Shown: positions 19,162 through 28,783, counted from the stretch's first letter. The stretch is DNA of 64,000 nucleotides from JAFDZV01 sp966128725 (GCA_966128725.1 CBHYLN010000007.1:1-64000), one strand, 5' to 3'. Notes: generated by a model from the letters alone, not told the origin. Numbers and translations: made by a program.

Positions 19162-20199
19162 TCAGCGATGCGCCACGGTCAACGCGGCCGTGCGCACCGT
19201 GGCGCCCGCGGTTAAGCGGCAGAAGTATGTGCCGTTTGCAAGGTCCCGGGTTTCGATCGCGATCTCGTGGCGGCCCGCGGCCAGCCAGGCGCGCTCGATT
19301 ACCGCCACACGGGCCCCGCGTTGATCGTGCAGCTCAACCAGCACGGCGCCCGCGGCTGCCAGTGTGACAATGGCATGGGTTGCGCCCGATGCCGGATTGG
19401 GCTGTACGGTAAGCGTGGCCTCGCCGTTGGGCGCGGTACGGGTCTCCACCGCCAACGCATCGTGCCAGGCATCGAACAGCGTTTGCAGCGAATCAATCGG
19501 CTCCTGCTTTGACGCCATCCCCAACGTGGCCTCGAGCGCCATCCATGGCGCCGAAGGATCGTCGCCGGGGCGCGCCACACGGATGAACGCGGAATGCGAC
19601 GAGCTGTTTGGCGCGCACCGCGAGTCGGCGCCGATCATGTTCGCGCCCTGCAATGCCGCCATCAATCTGTCGGCCAGCGGTCCGGTTGCCCGCAGGAACC
19701 GGGCCTCCATCGAGTCGAGCACCTGATGGCCCAGCAGAATATTTCCCTGGATGGCATAGGTAGCCCCCACGATGTGGTTCTTGTAATCGAAACATCCCAC
19801 GCCCGTGTATCCGGCGCTGCGCGGCGATCCGGTGAGCGTAACAACGCCGTACTGGCGCAGCTCGGGCTGATTGGTGGCGTCGTTGGCCACCATCGAGTCC
19901 ACGATCTGCGCTGCCGAAAGCCCGCGCGTCATCAGTGCCGACGCGTATGCCTGGTTCTCCTCGATGTACGATGCCTGTGTGTGGATCACGCCAACGCCAG
20001 GATGCAGGTCGCTGATAATGGTTGCGCTGAACGGGACACAGGAGGCGCCGGCGCTGCCAACCTCGCCGGTTTCGGGGTCCACGGCCGCGATCGAGAAAGT
20101 GTGTTGTGCATGCGCGAACGTTTCCGGCATCACGAGGAGTACAACACCCAGCAGGCAGGCGGCGATGATCGTGGTTTGGTGCTGGCGCATGGTGTTCAA
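19162..20199 (-). CDS. Secreted DUF1028 protein with T9SS-like sorting tail
   Basis: 345 residues. A signal peptide (IIAACLLGVVLLVMPETFAHA) leads into a DUF1028 domain, an Ntn-hydrolase-fold family of uncertain activity: HTFSIAAVDPETGEVGSAGASC, DLHPGVGVIHTQASY, NILLGHQVLDSM, RLMAALQGANMIGADSRC. The mature N-terminus HTFSI is typical of the family. Residues ~265-345 (VQPNPASGATHAIVTLA, GRHEIAIETRDLANGTYFCRL, AALTVAHR) resemble a T9SS type A domain, so the protein is probably moved to the cell surface. A second ATG at 20190 is equally possible. The catalytic role and substrate are not known. Confidence 0.85.
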   Translation of the reverse strand: MNTMRQHQTTIIAACLLGVVLLVMPETFAHAQHTFSIAAVDPETGEVGSAGASCVPFSATIISDLHPGVGVIHTQASYIEENQAYASALMTRGLSAAQIVDSMVANDATNQPELRQYGVVTLTGSPRSAGYTGVGCFDYKNHIVGATYAIQGNILLGHQVLDSMEARFLRATGPLADRLMAALQGANMIGADSRCAPNSSSHSAFIRVARPGDDPSAPWMALEATLGMASKQEPIDSLQTLFDAWHDALAVETRTAPNGEATLTVQPNPASGATHAIVTLAAAGAVLVELHDQRGARVAVIERAWLAAGRHEIAIETRDLANGTYFCRLTAGATVRTAALTVAHR

Positions 20200-20449
20200 C
20201 GGTCGATGTTGCTGAGGGTTGTGCAGCGGCCCCGGGTATGTGCCACGGCGCCGTGCGCCACGGGATGCGTGTTTGCCGGGGGCAATGCGGGGATGTTGGC
20301 GGACTGTTGACCAATGTCACTCGCGGCGTTGGCCCGCACGGTAGCTCACGGCGACGTTCAAAAGGGCGCCTCATTCGCGTCCGGTTGGCCGCCTTGCAGC
20401 CCGCTGTTGCTGAACGGACTGAGGGCCTTGCAGGTAGTTCAACCGGCTG

Positions 20450-22192
20450 TTACGGTGCCGTTCCCGCTTCGGCCCCAACAGTAGTGCGGATGAACTGCCG
20501 CACCGCTTCCCCGTTCCCCAGGCGTAGCGCCACGCGCGCGCGTTCGCGTGCACTTGCGGCATCAACCGAGCGTATGCGCATCTTCAGCGCGCCCAGCGCA
20601 AGGGGTTGCACCGAGAACCGGCGGATGCCGATCCCGATAAGGATTTCCGTGGCCAGGGGATTGGCAGCCAGTTCGCCGCAGATCGTGACCGGGATGCCGG
20701 CGCGCTCGGCCGCCAATGCCGTTGCGCGGATCAGCCGCAGCACGGCCGGATGCAGATCGTCGTAATAGCGGGCCATGGCATCGTCCGACCGATCCACCGC
20801 CAGCGTGTACTGGGCCAGGTCATTGGTGCCCAGCGAGAAGAAGTCGAACACGGTTGCCAGCGCATCGGCGGTAACCGCGGCGGCAGGCGTTTCAATCATC
20901 GCCCCTATCCGGATGTGCTCGTCGAACAGCACCCCCTCGGCGCGAAGGCGTGCGCGCACCTCGTCGAGGATCTCGCGAAACGGGATCATCTCCTCAACCG
21001 ACGTTACCATCGGCAGCATGATCCTGAGGTTCTTCATGCTGGACGCGCGGAGGATTGCCTCCAGTTGATGCGCCAGTATGGCCGGGCGCTCCAGCAGCAA
21101 TCGCAGGCCGCGAAGGCCCAGCGGCGACGTGCTTGGGCCGGCCACATCATCGGCCAGCTTGTCGCTTCCGATATCAAGCAGTCTGAACGTGACGGCCATG
21201 GGATAGGCTCGTTCGGCCAGTTGGCGATAATAGGCCACCTGGCCGGCAACGTCGATTTCCTCGTTGCGTCCCATCACCAGATATTCGGTGCGCATCAGGC
21301 CAATCTCCTCGGCACCGTTTTCGATGGCCGCGCCCACCTCGTCGATCATATCCAGATTTGCCGCGATCACGATACGCTCGCCATCCAGCGTCTCGGCCGG
21401 CAGATGGCGCAACTCGCCAAGCTGCGCGCGCTGCGCTTCCAGATCCTCCTTCTTTTGCCGATACCGTGCGATGGTCTGCTCGGTGGGGTCCACCACCAGC
21501 GTGCCCGTGTAGCCGTCGACAATCATCACCGCGTGCGGGCGGGCGATCTTGCTGACATCGCGCGCGCACACCACCATCGGTATGCCGAATGCCCGTGCCA
21601 GAATTGCCGAGTGCGAATTGATGCCGCCGGTCTCCAGCACAAACGCCGATGCCTTGTTGCGCGAATACAGCACCGTGTCGCTGGGGCTCATCGATGTAAG
21701 CACCAGCACCGCATCGTTATGGAAGTCGTGGTCGGCCGGTGTCTTCAGCAGGCAGGCAATCAGGTGTGCCTGAAGCGAACGGATATCCTCGACGCGCGAA
21801 CGCATGGTCTCGTCGGCCGCGTTGCCGAATATCTCGGCCAGGCGATTCATTTCGGCGGCGATTGCCGTTTGCGCATTGGTTCGGGCGGAGCGGATATGAC
21901 CCTCGATGCCGGCGCAGAGCGATGGGTCCATAAGGATCATCCGCAGGGCCTCGAATATCTCGGCGCTGTCGTTGATGTCCTCGCGTGCCATCGCCTCGAT
22001 GCGCTCCAGCGCGCGGTCGGCCTCGGCAATCGCGCCGTGCAGCCTTCCGATTTCGATGTCGATCTCCTCGTCGTCCAGGGTGTGGGTGCGTGTTGCCAGC
22101 GTCTCCTTCTGCGCAAGGATGCGCGCGTGCGCGATGGCAATCCCACCCGATGCGGGGATTCCCTCAATCACACGCTCTGTACGGCACTCCAT
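20450..22192 (-). CDS. ptsI: Phosphoenolpyruvate-protein phosphotransferase, PTS enzyme I
   Basis: 580 residues. Enzyme I takes phosphate from PEP onto a histidine and passes it to HPr. The phosphohistidine motif is GGINSHSAILARAFGIPMVV (residues about 180-200). The PEP-binding half shows IGLMRTEYLVMGR, RLLDIGSDK, MLPMV, FFSLGTNDLAQYTLAVDR and the active-site cysteine in VTICGELAANP. Length is normal. ATG 22192 (MECRTERVIEGIPASGG) is the usual N-terminus; the frame is open 37 codons further up without family resemblance. No HPr or EII gene is adjacent, so it may serve a regulatory or incomplete PTS encoded elsewhere. Confidence 0.93.
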   Translation of the reverse strand: MECRTERVIEGIPASGGIAIAHARILAQKETLATRTHTLDDEEIDIEIGRLHGAIAEADRALERIEAMAREDINDSAEIFEALRMILMDPSLCAGIEGHIRSARTNAQTAIAAEMNRLAEIFGNAADETMRSRVEDIRSLQAHLIACLLKTPADHDFHNDAVLVLTSMSPSDTVLYSRNKASAFVLETGGINSHSAILARAFGIPMVVCARDVSKIARPHAVMIVDGYTGTLVVDPTEQTIARYRQKKEDLEAQRAQLGELRHLPAETLDGERIVIAANLDMIDEVGAAIENGAEEIGLMRTEYLVMGRNEEIDVAGQVAYYRQLAERAYPMAVTFRLLDIGSDKLADDVAGPSTSPLGLRGLRLLLERPAILAHQLEAILRASSMKNLRIMLPMVTSVEEMIPFREILDEVRARLRAEGVLFDEHIRIGAMIETPAAAVTADALATVFDFFSLGTNDLAQYTLAVDRSDDAMARYYDDLHPAVLRLIRATALAAERAGIPVTICGELAANPLATEILIGIGIRRFSVQPLALGALKMRIRSVDAASARERARVALRLGNGEAVRQFIRTTVGAEAGTAP

Positions 22193-22493
22193 GTCGGTCA
22201 ACTCACTCACGCCAACTCCATCCGGAACAATGGGCCGGGGCCACGAAGAACCCGTGCCGCGCCATGCCATGATAACGGCATGATTGCGCGCGTTCCAGCC
22301 CACGATTGCTTATAGCACACTGTATGCACACAAGATACATGGTGGGGTAGGAACATCACAGCCACGACATAATTACCATCGCCGTTTGTTTTGCCCGGAT
22401 GGAACTGTTCGGGAAGCTCTGCATGGAACTGTTCGCCGGAGTTCGCCAGCCCCGTACGCGATGGGCCGCCGCCGGGTGGCCCATCGGCAGCCG
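22193..22493. other. Intergenic gap between ptsI and mpl
   Basis: 301 bases between two minus-strand genes. No clear hairpin, promoter box or reading frame seen. It must include the ptsI promoter unless ptsI is read through from mpl. Confidence 0.4.
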
Positions 22494-23903
22494 TCAGCCC
22501 AGGCCCGGCCGTGCTTCAAGTGCGGCGGCCAGTTTTGCATGTATGCCGCCGAAGCCGCCGTTCGACATAACCGCCACAACATCCCCCGGCTGCGTGTGTT
22601 GCCCCAGGTATTCGGCAATCCGTGCGGCATCGGCAAGGAAATGCGCGTTGATGCCACGTTCGCGAAGGTCGGCTATCAATGCGTCGGGGTTCAGCCGTTC
22701 GTGGGCCGGCAGTTCGGCCAGCCGATCAACCTGTGCCAGCAGCACCGCGTCGGCATCGGCGAAACATGCCGCCAATTCCTTCTGGAACACATGCCGTCGC
22801 GTTGTGTTGCTGCGCGGCTCGAACACCGCCCACAGCCGTTCGTTGGGATGCCGCAAGCGCAGCGCGCGCAGCGTCTCGCGAATCGCGGTCGGGTGGTGCG
22901 CGAAGTCGTCGTATACGGTTACGCCGCCAATCACGCCTTTCAGTTCGAGCCTGCGTTTGGTGTTGCGGAACGTCGAGAACGCGGCGTTGATGGCCTCGTA
23001 GCTCAGGCCAAGCGTGCGGGCGATAACCGCAACGCCCAGCGCATTGCGCACGTTGAACTCGCCCGGCAGCGCCACGGTGATGCGCGCCTCGGTGTGCTGA
23101 TTGTGCACGATGTCGAACGTTGTGGAATCGGCATCGTACGCGATGTTCTCCGCACGCCACGCGCAGGCCGCGCCCAGGCCGAACGTTTCGACCGCCGAGA
23201 ACGCCGCCGACGTAGCCGCAAGGGCGTTGGGGTCGTCGCCGTTGACAACAATGGTGCCGCTGCCGGGAACGATGTTTACCAGGCGCCGGAACGAGAGCAT
23301 GATATCGTCCAGCGAATCGAAAATGTCTGCATGGTCGAATTCGATGTTGTTCACCAGCAGAATCGTCGGCAGGTAGTGCACGAACTTGGATCGCTTGTCG
23401 AAGAACGCGGTGTCGTATTCGTCGCCTTCCAGCACAACCACGTCGCTGTGGGCGCGATACTGCCATCCGGCCTGGAAGTTGCCCGGGACGCCACCGATCA
23501 TGAAGTTCGGTTCCAAGCCCGCGTGCTCAAGCGTCCAGGCCGCCAACGACGACGTCGTGGTTTTGCCATGTGTGCCGCACATCACGATCGACCGCCGGCC
23601 CTGGATAAGCTCGCGCTTCAGCAGTTCGGGCAGCGATGTGTAGGCCAACCGGCGATCCAGCACGGCCTCGACCTCCGCGTTGCCGCGCGACATCCGGTTG
23701 CCGATCACAACCAGATCGGGCGCGGGCTCCAGATTGTGCGGGCCGAAGCCCTGAGCGATGGCCACGCCTGCATCGGCGAGCAGATCGCTCATCGGCGGAT
23801 AGATGTTCTCGTCGCTTCCGGTAACCGTGTGCCCGATCGCGCGCATCATCAACGCGACGTTTCCCATCGCGGTGCCGCAGATGCCGACAAAGTGTATGTG
23901 CAT
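22494..23903 (-). CDS. mpl: UDP-MurNAc:L-alanyl-gamma-D-glutamyl-meso-DAP ligase
   Basis: 469 residues, Mur ligase fold. Mpl reattaches the tripeptide released from peptidoglycan to UDP-MurNAc in the recycling pathway, using ATP in the cytoplasm. The N-terminal MHIHFVGICGTAMGNVALM and GSDENIYPPMS are characteristic of Mpl rather than MurC. The P-loop is MCGTHGKTTTSSLAAW (about residues 108-122). The central-domain motif VLEGDEYDTAFFDKRSKF is diagnostic for Mpl, and the C-terminal domain carries YDDFAHHPTAI and EPRSNTTRR. Length matches the family. It is divergent from hpnC across 118 bases. Confidence 0.95.
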   Translation of the reverse strand: MHIHFVGICGTAMGNVALMMRAIGHTVTGSDENIYPPMSDLLADAGVAIAQGFGPHNLEPAPDLVVIGNRMSRGNAEVEAVLDRRLAYTSLPELLKRELIQGRRSIVMCGTHGKTTTSSLAAWTLEHAGLEPNFMIGGVPGNFQAGWQYRAHSDVVVLEGDEYDTAFFDKRSKFVHYLPTILLVNNIEFDHADIFDSLDDIMLSFRRLVNIVPGSGTIVVNGDDPNALAATSAAFSAVETFGLGAACAWRAENIAYDADSTTFDIVHNQHTEARITVALPGEFNVRNALGVAVIARTLGLSYEAINAAFSTFRNTKRRLELKGVIGGVTVYDDFAHHPTAIRETLRALRLRHPNERLWAVFEPRSNTTRRHVFQKELAACFADADAVLLAQVDRLAELPAHERLNPDALIADLRERGINAHFLADAARIAEYLGQHTQPGDVVAVMSNGGFGGIHAKLAAALEARPGLG

Positions 23904-24008
23904 GTCCTAAGGCTGAACGTGATCCTGATTGGAGAGGGGCAAAGATATCACGAGCCGGCCTGTGGTGCATGTGTTTGCGGGTGCAGAGCGCCTTCATTCC
24001 CCCTTTCG

Positions 24009-24016
24009 TAGTTTCG
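24009..24016 (+). promoter_or_regulatory. -7-like box of hpnC
   Basis: TAGTTTCG (one mismatch to TAnnTTTG) ends 5 bases before the hpnC ATG, so transcription would begin at or within a few bases of the start codon. No -33 TTG is visible at the usual spacing. Confidence 0.5.
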
Positions 24017-24021
24017 CCGGT

Positions 24022-24897
24022 ATGAACCATCCGCTCGAAGCCGATCGTACGTATGCATTGCACGAGGCCTACGCCCATTGCGAGGCGATCGCGCGCGCGC
24101 ACTACGAGAACTTCCCGGTTGGCTCCGTCCTGGTACCGAAGCGGTTGCGCAAGCACTTCTACAGCGTCTACGCCTACAGTCGCGGCGCCGACGACATTGC
24201 CGACGAAGGCGACCGCACGGCCGAGGAGCGTATCGCGGCCCTGGATGCCTGGGAGGCGATGCTTGACCAGGCGTACAACGGCAGCGCCCGCCATCCCGTA
24301 TTTGTGGCTCTGGGCGCCACCGTGCGCGAGCTGAACATCCCCAGCGAACCGTTCCGCGATCTGCTGCGCGCGTTTCGCCTTGATGCCCATAACCGGGGGT
24401 ATGAAACGATGGACGACCTTCTGGCATACTGCCGGTGGTCGGCCGATCCGGTGGGCCGTCTGGTGCTGCACCTGTTCGGGTTGGCCACGCCCGATCGGCT
24501 TCCGCTGTCCGATGCGATCTGCACGGCGTTGCAGTTGGCGAACTTCTGGCAGGATGTTTCGGTCGATCTTCCGCGTGGCCGCGCGAACATTCCGCGCGCG
24601 GTGCTGCGGCAGTTCGGCTGTACCGAGCTCGATCTGCGTGCCCCCAGTGCCAACCCTCAGGTCCGCGCGATGATGGCCCATCTGGTTGCCGATGCTCAGG
24701 AACGCTTCGCATACGGACGGAGATTGCTTGGCTCCGTTCCGGTTTGGCGGCTTCGGATGGAATTGCGGCTTGTGGTGCTTGGCGGCGAGCGTGTGCTGGC
24801 CAAGATTCGCAGCCAGCACTACGACGTGCTGGCCGTCCGTCCTTCGCTTGGCCTGTTGGATAAGCTTCGGATGGCGGCGCGTTTGGTGATCCCATGA
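24022..24897 (+). CDS. hpnC: Squalene synthase HpnC (hydroxysqualene synthase)
   Basis: 291 residues of the trans-isoprenyl diphosphate synthase (squalene/phytoene synthase) family. In the bacterial HpnCDE route, HpnD makes presqualene diphosphate from two farnesyl diphosphates, HpnC converts it to hydroxysqualene and HpnE reduces that to squalene. Both metal-binding regions are seen: YSRGADDIADEGDR and LANFWQDVSVDLPRGR. HpnC rather than HpnD is chosen from the N-terminal YALHEAYAHCEAIARAHYENFPVGS, typical of HpnC, and from the close hpnD partner. ATG 24022 sits just after a -7-like box; longer frames start in promoter sequence. Confidence 0.88.
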   Translation: MNHPLEADRTYALHEAYAHCEAIARAHYENFPVGSVLVPKRLRKHFYSVYAYSRGADDIADEGDRTAEERIAALDAWEAMLDQAYNGSARHPVFVALGATVRELNIPSEPFRDLLRAFRLDAHNRGYETMDDLLAYCRWSADPVGRLVLHLFGLATPDRLPLSDAICTALQLANFWQDVSVDLPRGRANIPRAVLRQFGCTELDLRAPSANPQVRAMMAHLVADAQERFAYGRRLLGSVPVWRLRMELRLVVLGGERVLAKIRSQHYDVLAVRPSLGLLDKLRMAARLVIP

Positions 24898-25080
24898 TCA
24901 CGTAGCAAGCCGCGGCCCGTCTCGCGTTTTCCGGCGATCGTGTTGCCGTGGCGCGATCCCGTGTCATCTATCGTGGCATGCGTCGATATGATGAATTTGG
25001 CGCCGATCCGGGCGATGCCCTTGCTCGGCAGGAAAAAAATTGCTTATATCATCGTCCCGTATTAACCGAGGCGACGTTCG

Positions 25081-25995
25081 ATGCCGAATCTGGTGGTTTC
25101 CGATACCGAAAATGCCGCGCTGACGCTTCAGCAGTCGAAGACGAATTTCTACTATTCGTTTTCGTTGCTGCCGCGTGATGAGCGCGAGGCAATGCATTCG
25201 GTATACGCATTCTGCCGATACGCCGATGACATCATCGACGAGGACGAAAGCCAGCCAGAGGCGGCCGAGCCGTCGATGCGCGTTGTGCGCAAGCGCGAAC
25301 GCCTGAACCGGTTGCGGCTGGAGGTTGAGCGTTGTTATCGTGGGGAGTCGCGCCATCCCATTCTGATGCCGCTGTCAACGGTGGTTCGCCGGTTCAACAT
25401 CCCGAAGCAGTACTTCCTGACGCTGCTGGATGGTATGGAGATGGATCTGGTGAAGGATCGCTATCAGACCTTCGATGAGCTGCGCGACTATTGTTATTGC
25501 GTGGCGTCGGTGGTGGGGCTGATCTGCATCGAGATCTTCGGGTATCAGTACGAGGAGACGAAGGAATACGCGGTGAATCTTGGCATCGCATTGCAGCTTA
25601 CCAACATCCTGCGTGATATCAAGCCCGATGCCCAGCAGGGGCGCATCTACCTCCCGATGGAGGATCTGCATGCCTTTGGATACACCGAGGGCGATCTGTT
25701 GGCCAATCGCTACAGCCTGCCGTTCATCGAGCTGATGCGGTTTGAAACGCGGCGTGCCCGCGAGTACTACGGCAAGGCCCGTGCGGCCCTGCGCCCGGAT
25801 GAACGCAAGACCATGTTCGCGGCCGAGATCATGGATGCGATTTATTATCGCATGCTCGAGAAGATCGAGCTCCACGAGTTCAACGTATATGGCCGCAAGA
25901 AGATCGGCGTGAGCACCCCTCACAAGCTGTGGATTGCCGCCAAGCTCTGGCTGGTGACCCGTGTGCTCACCAACAGGAAAACCCCCGTCGATTGA
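25081..25995 (+). CDS. hpnD: Presqualene diphosphate synthase HpnD
   Basis: 304 residues of the squalene/phytoene synthase family. It joins two farnesyl diphosphates to presqualene diphosphate. Motifs: SKTNFYYSFSLLPRDEREAM at the N-terminus, VYAFCRYADDIIDEDE (first Asp-rich motif), YCYCVASVVGLICIEIFGY, and ALQLTNILRDIKPDAQQGRIYLP (second Asp-rich motif), all in the HpnD order. Lies 183 bases after hpnC in the same direction. HpnE, the flavoprotein needed for the last step, is not in the window, nor is a squalene-hopene cyclase, so whether the end product is hopanoid, another triterpenoid or squalene itself is open. Confidence 0.9.
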   Translation: MPNLVVSDTENAALTLQQSKTNFYYSFSLLPRDEREAMHSVYAFCRYADDIIDEDESQPEAAEPSMRVVRKRERLNRLRLEVERCYRGESRHPILMPLSTVVRRFNIPKQYFLTLLDGMEMDLVKDRYQTFDELRDYCYCVASVVGLICIEIFGYQYEETKEYAVNLGIALQLTNILRDIKPDAQQGRIYLPMEDLHAFGYTEGDLLANRYSLPFIELMRFETRRAREYYGKARAALRPDERKTMFAAEIMDAIYYRMLEKIELHEFNVYGRKKIGVSTPHKLWIAAKLWLVTRVLTNRKTPVD

Positions 25996-26046
25996 ATCCG
26001 GCATCGTCTGGCGAGGACCACAGTCCATCTCGAATACTTGGCCCGT

Positions 26047-27117
26047 ATGAATATTCGCATGCTTCGGTATTTCTGCTGCACCGTGGTGCTTTCGTGGCTG
26101 GTGGCCGGTTGCTCCGGCAAGGGGCCAAGCGTTGTTGACCCCGAGATCAATCGCCGCGCGCAGCAGTCGCTGTTGGCGGTCGATCGCGGTGGTGCAGGCG
26201 AGTTGGTCCGTTTCAGCGAGCTGGACAGTTCCTATGCCGTGGACGAATACGCCGCCGCCAATGGGGAGGCGCTGGGCAAGGCCGTGGATGCCGTCTACTC
26301 CTATGGTGACTATCTCTATCTCCACCATCGCGATAATGGCTCGATCACGAAGCTGGCCCTTGCCACGCGCAAGAAGGCTGCGCTGATTGAAGGCTTTCCG
26401 AGCAAGGGCGACGGGCAGATGTGCAGCATGGCGTTCAGCAACTCGTCTCAGGGGTGGGTGGTGTGTTATGGCTCGAAGAACCTGTTCCATGTTGACACCT
26501 ACTTCGGCGTTGTTGCCGATACGATAGCGCTTCCGGGCAACCCTACCTGCGTGGCCACCAGCGGGACGTACGTGTTTGTCTGCATGGAGAATGCCGACGG
26601 AACCGGCGCCATCGCGGTTATCAGGAGCAATCTTGGCGGCGTGTTCACGATCGAGAAGACAATTGCCCTGCCTTCGCCGGGGATCTTTGCCACGCATACC
26701 GCCGATAGCCGCGATCTTGTGGTGCTCACCGCCGGCAATGCCTCGGTAAAGCCCGGGGTTACCTACATCGGCCTCACGTCGCTCGACGTCCGGTTCAGCG
26801 ACGACATCGAGGCTGCACCCCTGACAGGCTACCTTGGCAAGGAGCCCACCTACGTGGCCTATACGCGAATCGACAACATGTACGTGGCGCTGCCCGACAT
26901 GGTGGTGCAGATTCCGTTCGGCGCTCGCCCGTACGAATGGCTTACCGGCAACTACTCGGTGATTGGCGCCGACCCCGGCACCGACCTGTTCTATGCATAC
27001 GCGCCCGGATCGAACACGATCAAGCGCCTGACAGCCGACCAAGTCGAGATCCCGGATCTGCCGGTGCCTGCGGCGATTCGCGCGATCTTCTTCCTGGGTA
27101 CCAATCAGGTGCGCTGA
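26047..27117 (+). CDS. Lipoprotein, propeller-like, unknown function
   Basis: 356 residues. ATG 26047 gives a lipoprotein signal with lipobox LVAGC (cysteine about residue 20), then SGKGPSVVDPEI. The body has repeated short strands with GNPTCVATSGTYVFVCMEN, GIFATHTADSRDLVVLTAGN and EPTYVAYTRIDNMYVALPD, a rhythm suggesting a beta-propeller of five to seven blades. No enzyme motif and no named family recognised. TACTTG ends 6 bases before the ATG, a weak -7-like box as at hpnC. It lies 51 bases after hpnD and ends at a strong terminator, so it may also be the last gene of the hpn unit. Confidence 0.72.
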   Translation: MNIRMLRYFCCTVVLSWLVAGCSGKGPSVVDPEINRRAQQSLLAVDRGGAGELVRFSELDSSYAVDEYAAANGEALGKAVDAVYSYGDYLYLHHRDNGSITKLALATRKKAALIEGFPSKGDGQMCSMAFSNSSQGWVVCYGSKNLFHVDTYFGVVADTIALPGNPTCVATSGTYVFVCMENADGTGAIAVIRSNLGGVFTIEKTIALPSPGIFATHTADSRDLVVLTAGNASVKPGVTYIGLTSLDVRFSDDIEAAPLTGYLGKEPTYVAYTRIDNMYVALPDMVVQIPFGARPYEWLTGNYSVIGADPGTDLFYAYAPGSNTIKRLTADQVEIPDLPVPAAIRAIFFLGTNQVR

Positions 27118-27157
27118 TTCGTGAGTTGCCGATGTGCCCGTATCGTGCGTAATCTTT

Positions 27158-27195
27158 GATCGCCCCGCGAAGGCCAGCCCCCTCGCGGGGCGATC
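27158..27195 (+). terminator. Hairpin terminator after the lipoprotein gene
   Basis: Perfect 13-bp arms GATCGCCCCGCGA / TCGCGGGGCGATC with a 12-base loop. No long T-run follows, but the position, 40 bases after the stop, is right. Confidence 0.75.
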
Positions 27196-27256
27196 GCCAT
27201 AGTACCGGCGCCGTGCGCCGCTTTCCTCTTGATAGCCGGACCCCGAAACGCTCGTT

Positions 27257-28783
27257 ATGATCCGAACGCAATCGAACGTGGACCGACGCAGTCTGTACTG
27301 GCTGCTGCTGCTGGTGCTCGCCACTGTTGTGCTGTACCTGCCGGGGGTGCATATCTGGTATTACGGCGACGATTTCCAGTATCTGTACAGGGATCCCGCG
27401 CAGAAGATTCTCTACTTCTTCCATCACCGCAACCTCTTCCACGGTTTCTATCGGCCGGTGAACTCGTCGATCATCGCGATCACGCAGACCCTGGCCGGTT
27501 GGGAAACGTGGCCGATTCACCTTGTAAGCATGGTGGTGCATGGGGTGCTTGCTTGGATGGTGTATGCGTTCATGAAGCGCGAGCGATTTACCACGGTGCA
27601 GGCGATGATGGCCTCGGCCTTCATGGTGATTTCGCAGGAGAACGCGAGCGGGGTGCTGAGCGTGGACACGTTCTCGCAGGTGAGCGGCACGTTTTTTGGT
27701 TGCGTGACGCTGTGGTTGCTGTACCGTGGTTCCCGCAACGGGCCACCGGATAACGATCCAACCCGGCCCGTGCTGGCCACGACCGATTACCTGCTGGCGT
27801 TGGTGTCGTTTGCGTTCTGCCTGGCCTCGAAGGAGACCAGTGTGGGGTATCTGCCAATAGTCGGGCTTCTGTTGCTGGCGCTCAATCGCGGGCCTTCGGC
27901 CTTCTCCAAGCGGTTTGTGCGCGCGGTGGTGCAGGGGCTGCCGTTCCTGGCGATGACCGTTTTCTACATGTGGTTCCGTGCCTCGATCGGGCTGTCGCAA
28001 CCCAGCGGCGGGGGCGGCACCTACGGGTTCAGTGTTGGCTTGAACGTTGTCCGCAATGCGGCGCAATTCCTGTTCGCGGCCATCCTGCCGGCCTCCAGCG
28101 CCGATGCATTCGTGGCGGTCACCAATCGCGAGATGCTGCCGCTGGCACTGATGGTGGGCGGCTCGCTTGTCTTCCTCGCCGTGGTGGTATACGGGCTTTG
28201 GAAAGGCGGGCGGCATCGTTCGTACCTGTTGCTTGGCGTCTTCGCCATTGCGGGGCTGTTCCCCGCGATGCTGATGAATCATGTGGGCGAGCTGTACCTG
28301 TACAACTCCATGCCGTTTATCTCGGTGTTTGTTGGCGCGGGATTGGGCACGCTTGTTGCCCGCTCGGCCGGCCGGCGGGGTATGTCCATCCTGTTCGGTG
28401 CGTTCCTGCTCGGGCTGGTGATTTCGCATACGGTGGCGATTCATCGCAAGGCGCAGGAGATGGTCGCCAACGGCCGCAGCGCTCGCCGTCTGCTTGGCGA
28501 GCTGATGCCGTACGTGAAGCAGATGCCGCCGAACGGTCGCCTGCTGCTGCTGAATCCCCCGAACACACGCCCGGAATACTCCGTGTTTCTGCTGAACGAT
28601 TTCGGCGTGTTCCGTTGGGGCGAACACGTTCTGGGGCAGGAGGCCGGGCGTCCGGATGTGGATGCCGCGGTAGTGGAGCAGGCCGAACTGGGCAGTCCTC
28701 GCTTTGCGAACGCGTCGTTGGTGCTGACGCTGCGGAACGACTCGCTGGTAGTGTATCAACGTGCCGGATCGGCGCATCCGTAA
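27257..28783 (+). CDS. Multi-pass membrane protein, possible GT-C glycosyltransferase
   Basis: 508 residues with about 10-11 hydrophobic segments (for example YWLLLLVLATVVLYLPGV, LLALVSFAFCLASKE, LPLALMVGGSLVFLAVVVYGL, ILFGAFLLGLVISHTV). A first periplasmic loop contains YYGDDFQYLYRDP, with paired acidic residues near the first helix as in GT-C enzymes that use polyprenyl-linked sugars. A hydrophilic C-terminal part of ~110 residues follows. The GT-C idea rests on topology and the DD motif; no donor or acceptor can be named. Between a terminator and the thioesterase gene, so it may form its own unit. Confidence 0.7.
   Translation: MIRTQSNVDRRSLYWLLLLVLATVVLYLPGVHIWYYGDDFQYLYRDPAQKILYFFHHRNLFHGFYRPVNSSIIAITQTLAGWETWPIHLVSMVVHGVLAWMVYAFMKRERFTTVQAMMASAFMVISQENASGVLSVDTFSQVSGTFFGCVTLWLLYRGSRNGPPDNDPTRPVLATTDYLLALVSFAFCLASKETSVGYLPIVGLLLLALNRGPSAFSKRFVRAVVQGLPFLAMTVFYMWFRASIGLSQPSGGGGTYGFSVGLNVVRNAAQFLFAAILPASSADAFVAVTNREMLPLALMVGGSLVFLAVVVYGLWKGGRHRSYLLLGVFAIAGLFPAMLMNHVGELYLYNSMPFISVFVGAGLGTLVARSAGRRGMSILFGAFLLGLVISHTVAIHRKAQEMVANGRSARRLLGELMPYVKQMPPNGRLLLLNPPNTRPEYSVFLLNDFGVFRWGEHVLGQEAGRPDVDAAVVEQAELGSPRFANASLVLTLRNDSLVVYQRAGSAHP

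Noticed and set aside
20606..22315. 569-codon plus-strand frame over ptsI
   Set aside because: Shadow of ptsI, whose active-site motifs are complete on the minus strand.
22284..24011. 575-codon plus-strand frame over mpl
   Set aside because: Shadow of mpl; no recognisable domain.
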